Assembly: GCF_001642475.1 (NCBI RefSeq)
Contig: NW_019173948.1
Location: forward strand, 124,001-188,000
Source: Fonsecaea monophora
Lineage: Eukaryota; Ascomycota; Eurotiomycetes; Chaetothyriales; Herpotrichiellaceae
Direction: 5' to 3'
DNA length: 64,000 bases
In this document: in pieces, positions 52,589-63,700 of the stretch
Numbering within the stretch: the stretch's first letter is position 1
How the letters are laid out: the number at the start of each line of letters is the position of its first letter
Made by a program: the position numbers and the translations under genes
The notes under the pieces: model-generated
Database searches by the model: none
Told to the model about the DNA's origin: nothing
The model's input: the letters and a program-made list of their open reading frames with translations, nothing else

Positions 52589-54205
52589 ATGTCCAGCCAA
52601 TCCCAGCAAGGCCAGGATGTCTCAGTCCAGATAGGCAACTTGCAGGTCCAGGGGCTGATCAACAAAACCCAAAAGGTTGCAAATTACCTTGGTATCCAGT
52701 ATGCGACCATTCCGGCAAGGTTTCGCCAGTCCAAGCTCGTGGATCTCTCAGAACGGAGTGGAGTTCTCGATGCTACTCAATACGGACCCAGATGTCCCCA
52801 GATCACGGCAAACCGACCGGAAACGGCCCACCTATATGAGGGTGTGCGACGCAGTTCTGAGTATCCCATGGACGAATTCGGATGCTTGAGGCTCAACATC
52901 TATGTTCCCAAGGGTAGCCATGGTCCGTTACCTGTGTTGGTTTGGATCCATGGAGGAGGATTTGTGTTTGGAGACGGCAACTCCGAATTCGATGGAAACT
53001 ACCTTGTCGAGCATGCTTTGGAAAGCGGGAAGCCCATCATCTTCGTGGCAATGAATTACCGACTGGGGTTTTTTGGATTCCTCGCTTCCGAGGAGTTAAG
53101 AGCAGAAGCGACTGCGAGCGGCGAAATCCCCTTTGCAAACATGGCAATGCATGACCAACGGGTCGCCCTTCTGTGGATACAAAAGCACATTCACTACTTC
53201 GGCGGAGATCCCTCCAATATATGCATTGCAGGTGAATCAGCAGGTGGGTGGTCAGTCCTCGCTCACCTGCGATCAGACGTGCCGGTGTGTCAGAGAGGCA
53301 TTATCTTGTCGAGCCCGAACCTAGATTTCCCACGGCCGGAAGAGGCTCAAGCCTCTTTTGATGAGCTTGTCGCCAGCACGGGGATTTCTCCTAACGCGTC
53401 TGCTGAGGAGAAGCTCACTGCCCTACGTGCCTTGGACTCGATGGAAATAGTACGCCTGATGCTTCCGCGTTTCGCCACACCACTCTGGGACGACAAATGG
53501 TTTGTGTATCAAGATGGCAATAGGCCTATTGCAGGCCCTGCACCCTTCGCGCCGTGGGTTAAGGGCGTTGTTGCGGGATCCACCAAGCACGAAGCAGCAC
53601 TGTTTGGGGCCATTCAATGGCGAACTTGGTCGTCCCAGCAATTTGTGGACCGTGTGAAGTCTGCTTTCTCGACCGCCGAATTGGCCCAAGAACTCATGGA
53701 TGCCTATGGCATCTCTTCAACGGCGCCAGCCGAGACATGCCTCGAGGGGTTCATTGCTATGATTACCGACAGCATCTTCTCTGGGTTGCCCTTTATCATT
53801 GCTGAAAACCCCTCGGATTCCTCACCGATCAGTCTCTATAGATTCGAACAGACCGACACCTTCAGCCAAAGCCCGCTCAAAGGATATGCATATCATGTGC
53901 TGGACAACTCGTTCTTCTGCCGGCTACCAGCCGTTGCGGGACCCAATGCCGATCCGGAGGCCAGAGAAACAGCGAATAGACTTTCTGCGGCGATCATCGA
54001 TTTTACACACGGATCACAACCTTGGGAGACGTACAGCACCAAGAAAAGGATTATGGTATTCAACGGCACGAAGAGCGGCATTGTGGAGGTCAAGGAAGAG
54101 GATCGTTGGAGGCGGGTTACCATGTCGGGCGACCTGGCCAGGGCGAAAGGGACGTGGAGGTCTGGAAACAAACTGGTGGGCATCCGGCATAGTTCGATGG
54201 ATTGA
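52589..54205 (+). CDS. Type-B carboxylesterase/lipase, 538 aa, intronless
   Basis: Alpha/beta-hydrolase of the COesterase family, hydrolysing carboxylic esters. The oxyanion motif is IHGGGFVFGDG (about 125), the nucleophile is in IAGESAGGW (about S216) and the catalytic His is in GYAYHVLDNSFF (about 434). PRCPQ and EFGCLRLNIYVPK are further family blocks. There is no signal peptide at the chosen start, so the enzyme is probably intracellular, unlike secreted lipases of this family. The upstream extension to 52520 lacks an ATG. The C-terminus has a KGTWRSGNKLVGI segment. The substrate is not predictable. It is convergent with the epoxide-hydrolase-like gene 200 bp away. Confidence 0.92.
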   Translation: MSSQSQQGQDVSVQIGNLQVQGLINKTQKVANYLGIQYATIPARFRQSKLVDLSERSGVLDATQYGPRCPQITANRPETAHLYEGVRRSSEYPMDEFGCLRLNIYVPKGSHGPLPVLVWIHGGGFVFGDGNSEFDGNYLVEHALESGKPIIFVAMNYRLGFFGFLASEELRAEATASGEIPFANMAMHDQRVALLWIQKHIHYFGGDPSNICIAGESAGGWSVLAHLRSDVPVCQRGIILSSPNLDFPRPEEAQASFDELVASTGISPNASAEEKLTALRALDSMEIVRLMLPRFATPLWDDKWFVYQDGNRPIAGPAPFAPWVKGVVAGSTKHEAALFGAIQWRTWSSQQFVDRVKSAFSTAELAQELMDAYGISSTAPAETCLEGFIAMITDSIFSGLPFIIAENPSDSSPISLYRFEQTDTFSQSPLKGYAYHVLDNSFFCRLPAVAGPNADPEARETANRLSAAIIDFTHGSQPWETYSTKKRIMVFNGTKSGIVEVKEEDRWRRVTMSGDLARAKGTWRSGNKLVGIRHSSMD

Positions 54206-54413
54206 GCTTGAGTGGGTGGATATGAGCCCGACGACACCGTGAGGATTTCTCTATGGCCTATGGCAAGATATTGGCATGATTATGTGACGTTGTTACGGGT
54301 TGACAGAAGGACATAGACTATAGTTCTTGCTTTTTCTTGCCATAGCTGTCGTACCAAATGAAATGCCATGCCATGCGTGCATGGACCTCCGCCTTGCGCT
54401 TGATTGCTCCGAT

Positions 54414-55586
54414 CTATTCATTCTTCTTCAACGGATTCTTCTTGCCCCAAGGCCACGCCCTCTCCTCGGGCAGCTCGCAGGCGATCCACCTCAGAATCGC
54501 TGCGTTTGTCTCCTGTGGCGCCTCCAAAGCCACCCAGTGACCGGCACCGATACTCACCGTGGTCAGCCTCCGACAGTAGCTCTTCATGGGGTCGCAGATG
54601 GTTGAATTATGCGTGCCGACGACGGCATCATTCAGGGCCTCGACGAACAGCACGGGCACAGACACGACGCCCTCGTTGACGGACCAGTCCTCGCACCACT
54701 GCAGGTTGGCGTCGTCGTTGAGGTTGTATGCGGTCGGGGCCCAGAATCCGCCGCTGGTAAATGCTTCGACCAGGGCCTTGTGCGTCTCCTCGTCCACCAG
54801 ACTCTCACCCAGATCCTCGGTCTTGGGGAGGGATTCGGCACCACCATCACCATCCTTGAACCAGCCGCCGTTCTTGGCCACGTTGGCTGTCAAGGCCGGC
54901 TTGTCCCTGTCCTGCTCCACGTCCGCGTCCGGGCGGCGCGAGTAGACGAATCTCAGGAATCCCTCGACGTGCGTATCGAAGAAGTCGATCGCTTTGGCGT
55001 AGTTGTCCGGGTCCTGGTAGAAGATGTGGTGCGACCACTGGGCGTGCGGGTACTCGGCCTCCGGGTAGAGGTCGCGGTTGGCGTACTTGAGGAGCTCGGG
55101 CACGCCCATCTCGAGCGTGCGGTAGGGGACTGCCATGGCGACCACCCCGAGGCAGACTTCCGGGTTGTGCGCCAGCAGCGCCCACACGACGCCGGCGCCC
55201 CAGCCGTGGCCGATCCAGACGGCCTCGCTTCGTTCCACATGCCTCAGCAGCTGCAGCATCTGCGCCACCACCTTCTCCAGCGCGTACTCGCCCTTTTCCT
55301 GCCTCTTCGGCCCCGATGCCCCGTACCCGGGCATGTCGGGCGCGACGACGCGGAAGCCCAACGCCGAGAACCCCCGCAGCTGCGTGGTCCATGTCGCCGC
55401 TATGGCGGGCCAGCCGTGCACGAAGACTAGGAGCGGGCCATCCGCGGGGCCGGCGTCGAGGTACGAAATGGTCTTGTCGTACTTGGTGAATTCACGCCGC
55501 GAGATCCCTTCCTCTGCCGTCGGGGAGGTCGACGTCGACGTTGTTGTTATCGATGTTGGTGGTGGTGGTGGCGGCGTCGTCGTCAT
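54414..55586 (-). CDS. Epoxide-hydrolase-fold alpha/beta-hydrolase with Gly at the nucleophile position, 390 aa
   Basis: Sequence and layout are those of soluble epoxide hydrolases or haloalkane-dehalogenase-like proteins: HGWP oxyanion motif (VFVHGWPAIAATW, about 57-60), PDMPGYGASG, a cap region with NYAKAIDFFDTH, an acid-loop VLFVEALNDAV and the catalytic His in IGAGHWVALEAP. The nucleophile elbow reads IGHGWGAGV instead of the usual GHDWG: residue 128 is Gly (GGC, 55203-55205) where Asp attacks the epoxide. The change is a single transition from GAC. The frame is otherwise intact and intronless, so the protein may be non-catalytic or may have changed function. The first 28 residues are a Pro/Thr/Ser run. 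ATG 55586 is the first ATG; a GTG lies just before it. Confidence 0.88.
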   Translation of the reverse strand: MTTTPPPPPPTSITTTSTSTSPTAEEGISRREFTKYDKTISYLDAGPADGPLLVFVHGWPAIAATWTTQLRGFSALGFRVVAPDMPGYGASGPKRQEKGEYALEKVVAQMLQLLRHVERSEAVWIGHGWGAGVVWALLAHNPEVCLGVVAMAVPYRTLEMGVPELLKYANRDLYPEAEYPHAQWSHHIFYQDPDNYAKAIDFFDTHVEGFLRFVYSRRPDADVEQDRDKPALTANVAKNGGWFKDGDGGAESLPKTEDLGESLVDEETHKALVEAFTSGGFWAPTAYNLNDDANLQWCEDWSVNEGVVSVPVLFVEALNDAVVGTHNSTICDPMKSYCRRLTTVSIGAGHWVALEAPQETNAAILRWIACELPEERAWPWGKKNPLKKNE

Positions 55587-56744
55587 CACGATTGTAAATC
55601 CACTTGGGTTACCACCACGGCTCTTGGGGGTGATTGTGAATCTTAATCAATCGCAAGTCTGCTTTTGACTGCGGAAAAAGGATCGAATGTATGGTTTGAG
55701 GGAGGAGGCCTTATATATACCGGGTGATATTGATTCTGTCCTCAATGTATAGTAGAAGTACGTCTGGGAAACACCCTTCTCCGCCCATCTGCCTCGTTAG
55801 CGATATATAGCACACAGTACCCTGTCAGAGGAGACATGCTAGTCTCCAGACTCACCTACATGGGTATTGCCCCCCTGCTAGGTACATACATATAGAGGTA
55901 GGGAGGCTGTTAGATAGGTAGCTAAGTGCATTACCTCCCCGCTCGACCGACCCCGTACCCAGCTCGCTTTTACAACGTTGGAATGGGGCGGAGCTCACAC
56001 AAAGACATCTGACAAGGTCGCATTGCATGGTCGGAGTATGCAGGCATGCAGGTATCCCAGTGTCCCCAACCAGTCTGACCGCGTTTTCCTTGACTGTGGG
56101 GACCCCGCTTGGGGAGGATGTTTTCGCGAGATATCAACAGAAAAAAATCCAAATGCCGAGAGGGTGGGAGAGGGTGGAGAAGTTAAGATATTGTGGAATT
56201 AAGGGATAAAAATCAACCTACATACATTAATTACCCAGAAGGTAGATATCATCGCTAGGCATGAATATCTGTTTTCATGCCCCCGGAATCCAGCCCTCTC
56301 TGCTCGCAAAGGACAGACATTCCACTTGGGCAAACGACAGGAACGTTTTTGCTGGTCCCCCTACATCTTACCAGATGGCTCCATTTCTACTCTTTACGAC
56401 ACAATCTGGTTTACAGACGTCACAGGAAGGATCTATCTCGAGTTCAGAACAGAAACAAAGTAGCCGAGACGGCGGTTCTCTATTCTGTGTCCGTGTGATT
56501 GCCTTTTCATGAATCCGAAATCATTTGCTCTTGCGAGTAAACATGCTCGCGTGCGTTCTTTCTGGAGATACATCTGCCTCGTCTATCGCAGGGTTTTGAT
56601 CGGTGTCTGTCCGGTGAACCTGACTTTTGCCAGTAACTGTCCATGTTGAGGGCCGGGGTGGATTTCTTCCAGGCCTTTGTTCGTCCATCACTCCCCCCAA
56701 AAAGCCATTGCCATCAGAATGCCAGTCCTGGTCTCTCGCACACT
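55587..56744. other. Intergenic with TACCTA-type repeats and a TATA box
   Basis: 1.16 kb upstream of the hydrolase gene and downstream of GLE1. On the minus strand a TATATATAAGG element (55726-55714) lies about 130 nt before the hydrolase start. TAGGTA/GGTAC repeats cluster at 55877-55922. Frames at 55970-56512 lack resemblance. Confidence 0.5.
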
Positions 56745-58545
56745 CTACGCGAGTGAAAAGTTCTTCTCCTTCTTCCAACCCTCAACCATCAATACCAACG
56801 TCTTTGTCGCTGGCTTTTCCTGCATTTCTCTCGGCAGTGTCCGTGGAAAGTCGACTGCTGCCTGTCTTAACGCGGCAATGCCCGCGGCGCCGAAAAACAA
56901 CACGAACCGTTCGATCGCATTGTTCTCGAGCATGCTCTTCAACAGCACTAGATGGCTGGTCTGCACCTCTTGTGGAGGCGTATTGGCAATGTGCGCGAGA
57001 CTGGCCCAATAGTGCACCGGTGGCCAGGGGTTGGAGACTTTGGCTTTGGAAAAGTTGCGGAGAGCTATCGACGCGTAGCCCACCCCCAGTCCTGTGAGGC
57101 GGTCGTAGTGCTTGTTTTCATTCACAAACGCTTTCTTCGAGTCGGGGTCATCAGTGATTCTATCAAGACGCCACCCGAGTCGGTGTTTGCCCGCCGCAGT
57201 GGACTCGCGCCCGGAGATGCCGAACAGAATCGGGGCTGTCGCGTGGAATTTGCTCATGAGTATGGAGATGAGCGAGACACTGGTTGGCTTCGAAGGCTGT
57301 GACGGATCGGCAGTGGATGGGACATTTCGGGGGAATTGTAGCTCAGGCATCGAGAAGATCTGGGCAACCAGTGTGCCAATGGGCTCGGCAGCCTTGGGGT
57401 TGACGGCACACTCACCCACGAAACCACTGATAACCGCCTTGCTGAAGATGGAGAGCAGGTACAGCGCCAGGGACGGGATCGTTGTCGTACCATTGTCCCC
57501 TAGATTGAGATGTGCTGGTAGGTACTCGCTGACCGACACGGGAGGCGAGGGTCGATCCCTGAAAGCCTGTTGTAACGTAAATCTCACGCGGTCATGCTGC
57601 CATTGTTAGTCGGAGAACCTGGAGGATCGAGGCAATATACTCGTCACTTACTGCCTTTTTGTTTCCAACCTTGTCATCGGTCAACTGCCCTACGCTGGTT
57701 CGAATTGCCCTTCGCATGTCGCCTACATGAGGCTTCAAGGCTGGATCCTTCTTAGCCGCGACCCAGAAGTCGGCACGGAACTTTTTCAGTTTTTTGTGGA
57801 GAACCAGGTAGTTGGCATGTTGCACCTCCACCTCCGAAGCTGGATTGATGCCTCTGTCCTGAGTACGGGCCGCGGGTTGCGGTGGTGCAGCTTTGACCGC
57901 TGCAGCTTTCTCGGCTTCTTGTCTCCGCAAAGCAGCTTCTTGCTCGGCTTTAGCTTGCTTCTCTCGTTGCCTTTGCTCGGCTGCTTCCTTTTCCCTTCGT
58001 TCATTTTCAGCTTCTTCAGCTTTTTGTTTTGCTTGACGCTCTGCTTCAAGGCGGACACGCTCTTCGTGTTCCAGGCGCTCTTTCTCTTCACGAGCTCTTC
58101 GCTCCAGTTCGGCCCGTTGTCGTTGACGTTCCTTCTCCTGGGCCTGTGCTCGTGCCTCTGCCTCTGCCCGTCGCTGCCTTTCCTCCTCCTCTACCCTCCT
58201 TCGCTCTTCTTCCTCACGTCTCTGACGATCCTCTTCCTCTTGCTTGATGTAGGCCTGAAGAACAGCCTCGGCTTGTTTCCGGACAATTTCATGCTGGGCT
58301 TTGGCGGCATTGAGTTCTATTCGATGAGCCTCCGCTTGTGCTGATTCCCGAGCGTCAAGCTCTTCCTGCTCTTGGCGTTTCTGGTAGGCATGAAGTTTGG
58401 AGCGTTCAATCTCGTGCAAATGAATTTGACTGAGAGCACGTTCCAATTCCCACTGTAGTTGCCTTGATGGGCTGTCGTCGGTCCTTCGACCTCGAGGGCT
58501 GTCTCTGACTAAGGGCGATGATGAGTGAAGCCTCGCCTGACCCAT
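56745..58545 (-). CDS. GLE1: mRNA export factor Gle1, two exons, 581 aa
   Basis: Gle1 binds inositol hexakisphosphate and activates the DEAD-box ATPase Dbp5 at the cytoplasmic face of the nuclear pore. It also acts in translation initiation and termination. Exons (minus) are 58545-57652 and 57596-56745. The 55-nt intron (gtaagt...actaac...cag) joins VGNKKA/HDRVRFTLQQAF. The N-terminal half is a long charged coiled coil (about 60-230, repeated EEERRRVEEEERQRRAEAEAR-like text). The C-terminal Gle1 fold includes HYWASLAHIAN, WRLDRITDDPDSKKAFVNENKHYDRLTGLGVGYASI and the HEAT-like end FVLFFGAAGIAALRQ. Extending to 58581 would need a GTG start, so ATG 58545 is used. Confidence 0.95.
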
Positions 58546-60791
58546 TTTAACGACACGTGACTTTGAATTTTCCGCTGCCACACCAAGTTGACGCGCTCAA
58601 AGAATGTTGGGGAGACAAGACACGTGAATGGTGTATTCAGAGTATCTCCCAGTCTTAGACGAGGACAATGGCGGAGACGAGCAGACAGCCTTGAGACCCG
58701 GTTCACAAATATGGAGGGTGGGACGTTGGGGCCGATCTGGACACACAAAAAGCGCGACGCGAGGGTTGTAAGGAGGTAACAGCAGATAAAAGTTTCTATG
58801 CCGAGGTCAAGGCTGACACTCTGTCCAAGACGCGTTAATGCTTAGTCCATCCCGATAGGATAAAGATAAAGAACTGTTCCGGTTGAGGTTGAAAGAGCTC
58901 CAGCTCTGCGTAGCGTCAAAGGAGAGTCGCAACAATGACGGGAGGCGTGGTAATGACGGCACCGAAGGTCGGACAAGGGAGTGACAAGGCTAATTGACGA
59001 TCGATGGAATGGATGAGACGTGAGCACTGCTGATGCCAGAGTTTGGTGAAGTTTCATGAGAGGAACTCTCAGTGAGAGGAGCACAGGTGCACCAGTAGTG
59101 CAAGTCGGGGACTCGGTGACAAGCTCCAGTCCAGAAACTCAGACAAGGGTTTCAGTTTACCCGTAAGGCACTCATGGTGGAGTGGTCTAGGTGCCACCCA
59201 GCTGGCCCTCGCCCGGGGGATGTGCGCCAAACCCGCCAGGCCCCGAGGCTTGCCTAGTTGATGGGCTACTAGCCGGTACTAGGCCCGCCCTTGGAGCCAA
59301 GGGGAGCCTGAGTCCGTAGCCCATTACCGCCCGCAACATCTCTTGGCGCTCCAACTGCACCTCCGGAGGCGGCGACTGTAACATGAATCACATCCAAACT
59401 GCGCTTTGGGAGAGGATTCATACTCCTACTCGTAAGACCATCAGGAGAACTAACTGCAAACCCCGTAGTCTGTGGTCCCTCTCCGCTTCTCGATCATCTA
59501 TCAGTCCGAACACGAGGCTTACTCTCTGCCACTCCCGAGAAGGGAAAGGATATCGAAAAGTCATTTGTCCTCTATGATAGACATGGACTGAAAGACAGGG
59601 GGCCAAAGAGTGATGACAAGCCCAATAGACATCGCCTATAGGGCAGTTCTACCATATCAAGATAGCCCCCTCCGCTTCACCACCGCATAAGCGAGTGAGC
59701 AGTAAGAACGTTAACTAGACACCTGTGTTTGGTGGTGGTGATGGTGGTGGTGTAACTGGTAGTACCGAGTACTGGCAGTGTTGCGCCTGCAGGACCCTTC
59801 GAGGCCTTCACCAGCCTGCGCCCACTAAAAAGGAACCACCCACCAATTACCCATACAAAGCCTTTACCAAAACCCATCCTTTCACCTTCTACTCTTCCCT
59901 CTTCCCCTCTCCTGCCGAGTTGCTTCTCTCCCTCTCTCTCTCTCCTCTTCCATCATCCTGTTCCTCAGTTCTGTCTTGTCCTGTCCTTTTCCACATCGCT
60001 TCAGCGTTCGCCAGACAGTCCTTCAATCCATCGGAGTCACTCTCTTGTGTGCTCTTATCCCTCTCCGCTGTGGGCCCCCGGTCCCCGTCCAGTTCCGTTT
60101 TCCTGTCCTTCCCTCGCCCAAGAAATAAATCTTACGTCGAATCGAGCCTGCCTTCCGCTACATCGACTTATCTGCCTGCGCCGTATTGCGCAGTTCTCGG
60201 TTACCATCACCCTCAATCCCCTCGAGTGCCTATTGCCATTGCGACAGTCATCAGCTCAACGCTGCATCATCACCTTCGTCGAGCGATTCGCACCTTGTCA
60301 CTGACACCGCCTTGTCACTCCACCACTCTATCCTGGCCCACAGGTCCTCGACTCGAGTGTCGACCGCAATACGCAATTTGATTAGGATTCGTGACCATCC
60401 TTCCTCCAACGTTTGAGAATCGCTGCATCTCCAAACCTCTCAGGGACGTCAAAATCGACTTCGGTATCCTCCTTGGCACCGTTCTAGGTGAGTTTCCATC
60501 CCCGTTTGATGAACCTTTATCCAAGATGCTCTGCATCTTCCCCCCTCCAGAAGTTTAATGCTTTTGCTTCTGTATTCGTGGTCTGGGTTGCATCTTGCTG
60601 TATCAATTCTGGAGCGTACTGACATTTTAATCCATACTAGTTGCATCTTCTTTCCCTCCTTGTGCACAGATTCACTGAGGCAATATCGTTGCTTCACTCC
60701 TTTTCCCCTTTCGAGGGCCTCCCACAGGCTGGCCAGGCCTAAGCCAAACAAGAGCTAGGAACTACATTGATCTACCAAGTACATCTCAACC
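58546..60791. promoter_or_regulatory. Shared upstream region of GLE1 and SSD1, long SSD1 leader
   Basis: 2.25 kb between divergent genes. No protein family is seen in its frames. A GC-rich stretch at 59190-59300 contains short inverted repeats (ctactagccggtactaggcc). From 59875 to 60350 the plus strand is strongly C/T-rich (for example ctctccctctctctctctcct), a promoter/leader hallmark in fungi. A probable 5'-UTR intron starts at 60488 (ctag/gtgagt) and ends at 60640 (tactgac...tactag) or 60669 (gcacag). It would remove three upstream ATGs. Confidence 0.5.
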
Positions 60792-63700
60792 ATGGCACAA
60801 CCAGGCTCATCTGGTGTGCCCGGCCCTGCAGGGCGCAGACTTCATATCGCCCATCGACGTAGTCCATCGGAGCTCACTCCGCTCATGATGGAACAACTGG
60901 CTCTTCAGCAACAAATCGAATTACTCCAACAGCAACAACAGCAAATCGCTGCTACTCATCAGCAGTATGTCAACATGGGCATGATTCAGCAACCGCTGCA
61001 AAGCATGCCCGCGTACTCTCCCATTCAAGGGCAACCCAATCTTTCGGGAATCTCGCCCAATAACACCAATTTTCAATTCCCCCAGATCCAGCAGCAGATG
61101 GCCATGCAGGGAAATGCCCCTGCACAACCCGGGGCTCACCGCAGAAATCAATCCGCGCTTCCAGGCATGGCTATGGGCCCTCCCCCAGCACCATCCACTG
61201 GCACTGCTGGTTCAGCCTTTGGCGACTTCAACCAGCAGGCAATGGGTCAGAATCGTGAGAACACCAGTGGCCGCGGAGGAAGGGGTGGCTCTGCACAAAG
61301 TGGACATACTCGACGTCATTCATTAGCTCTTCCCGAGGCAAAGAAAGCTGCTGAACTTGCAGAGAAGAAGCGGACTTCTGCTGGCTTTCAGTTCCCCATT
61401 CCAGGAGCTGGTGGTATCGCGGAAAGTCCTGTGGCCGCCACTCCTGTCGATGACAGATTGAACACGCCCGTCACCCCTTCGGGCCTGGGTCTGCAGCGTG
61501 CTGGCAATGCCCGTATGGTTGGTCATAGTCGAAGCCAGAGTATGGCGGCAGGAAGTGTTCGGGGTGGAGGCGGGGCTGGCCGTGGAGGCGGATCTTTTCA
61601 ATTCCCAGCACAGGGTGATGCTGGCACAGGTAATCAGTCAGATCTACAGCGTCGTGGCAGCCAAAGCAACCACACAAGACAGGGGTCTCGCAACTTCGAG
61701 GGCAATTGGCGTCAACAGAATAATCAGCAGACAACTGATCAATCGCCTCAACAGATGGGTCAATTCAGCCAACCGCAGGGTATGGGCGGTGGAAACTTCC
61801 AGCCTGGCCATCGCGGTCGAGGATCAATGAACCAGTCCATCGGCTCGATGAGTGGATTCCAATACCCGGGCCAGCCCCAGTTGCTGCAACTTCCCCAAGG
61901 CCAAATGATGATGGCACCTCAGATGTTTGCTGGCCAGCAACTGAACGCTTTGCAGATCGCGCAGCTTCAGGCAATGCAAGGTGCACAGCTTGGTGGTCTT
62001 CAGGCCAGTCAGCACGCTCCCCCAATGGGCTTGCAACAGCAGCAACAACAGCGAAAGACTCTGTTTACCCCCTATCTTCCTCAAGCCACACTTCCTGCGT
62101 TGCTCAATGATGGCCAGCTGGTTGCGGGCATCCTGCGAGTGAACAAGAAGAACCGATCTGACGCCTATGTCACCACCAACGATCTCGACGCAGACATCTT
62201 CATTTGTGGTAGCAAAGACCGAAATCGTGCTCTTGAGGGGGACCTGGTTGCGGTCGAACTGCTTGATGTCGACGAGGTCTGGGGTCAGAAGCGTGAGAAG
62301 GAAGAGAAGAAGAAACGCAAGGACATTACCGACACTCGCTCGTCGGGGAATGCCCAAAATGGCAAGAGTGAAAGCACTTCGACCACTGACAACACTTCGA
62401 TTGCCCCAGATGGAAGTATCCGGCGACGCGGCAGCTTGCGTCAGCGTCCAACGCAAAAGAAGAACGATGATGTCGAGGTCGAAGGTCAGAGCCTGCTGTT
62501 GATGGAAGAAGAAGAGATCAGCGACGAACAGAAACCTCTCTACGCAGGTCACGTCGTCGCCGTTATTGAGCGCGTCGCTGGGCAGATGTTCTCGGGTACA
62601 CTTGGTCTACTCCGACCTAGTAGCCAGGCCACGAAGGAGAAGCAAGAAGCCGAGCGCCAGGCGCGGGATGGAGGCCATTCACGATCGGAATCTCGTGCCC
62701 AAGATAAGCCGAAGATCGTGTGGTTCAAGCCTACTGATAAACGCGTGCCCTTGATTGCTATCCCAACAGAACAGGCCCCGCGAGACTTTGTGGATAAGCA
62801 CATGGACTACGCCAACAGAATCTTCGTGGCTTGTATCAAGCGCTGGCCGATCACCTCCTTGCATCCATTCGGTACTCTTGTTGAGCAGTTGGGTGAAATG
62901 GGTGATCTCCGCGTCGAGACAGACGCCTTGCTCCGTGACAACAACTTTGGATCTGACGAGTTTTCCGATGCTGTCTTGAAGAGTGTTGGGTGGGATGACT
63001 GGTCGTTGCAGACTGAGAGCGAGGAGAGCCTAGCCGCACGCCTCGACCTTCGCAACGAGCGAACTTTCACCATTGACCCTAACGGCACTAAGGAGCTTGA
63101 CGATGCCATCCACATCAAGAAACTCGACAATGGATTGGTCGAGCTCGGCATCCATGTCACGGATATTGCCCATTTTGTCAAAGCAAACTCACTGGTCGAT
63201 CGAGAGGCTAAGAAACGAGGGACTGGCGTTTACTTGATGACCAGGGCCGTTAACATGCTCCCATCGAAACTGTCTGCAGACATATGCTCATTGCTTCCAG
63301 GCGAGGGCCGTCTGACCGTGAGTGTGATCTTCAAAGTCAACTCTGAGACAGGGCAGATTGAAGGAGAGCCTTTCATTGGCAAATCGATTATCCAAAGCTC
63401 TGGCAAGCTCGGATACCGAGCCATTGACGCTGTCGTCAAGGGAGGCGAGCAGCCTGAATTGAACGGGCCCACAGCCGAGGACATCAAGACTTTGCACAAG
63501 ATCGCCAGCAAATTCCGAGAAGCTCGTTTTGGCAACCGTTCTGCGACTATCGCCCCTCTTCGACTGCTTTATCAGCTCGACGATGAGAACATTCCAGTGG
63601 AGCAGAATATCTTCAACACATCTGCCGCACACGAGATCATGGAAGAGCTCAGCTGTAAAGCCAACTTCTTTGTTGCACAGAAGATCTTCGCTGCCATGCC

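Noticed and set aside
54609..55430. 273-codon plus-strand frame
   Set aside because: Antisense shadow of the epoxide-hydrolase-like gene, with repetitive Val/Gly/Arg/His composition typical of reverse-complement coding DNA.
57727..58344. 205-codon plus-strand Leu/Phe/Ser-rich frame resembling a membrane protein
   Set aside because: It is the reverse complement of the Glu/Arg/Lys-rich GLE1 coiled coil, which always yields Leu/Phe/Ser-rich antisense text.
59160..59300. GC-rich stretch with 'ggtggagtggtctagg' looked at as a possible tRNA
   Set aside because: No cloverleaf can be drawn: there is no anticodon arm at the right distance and no T-loop GTTCGA-type motif.
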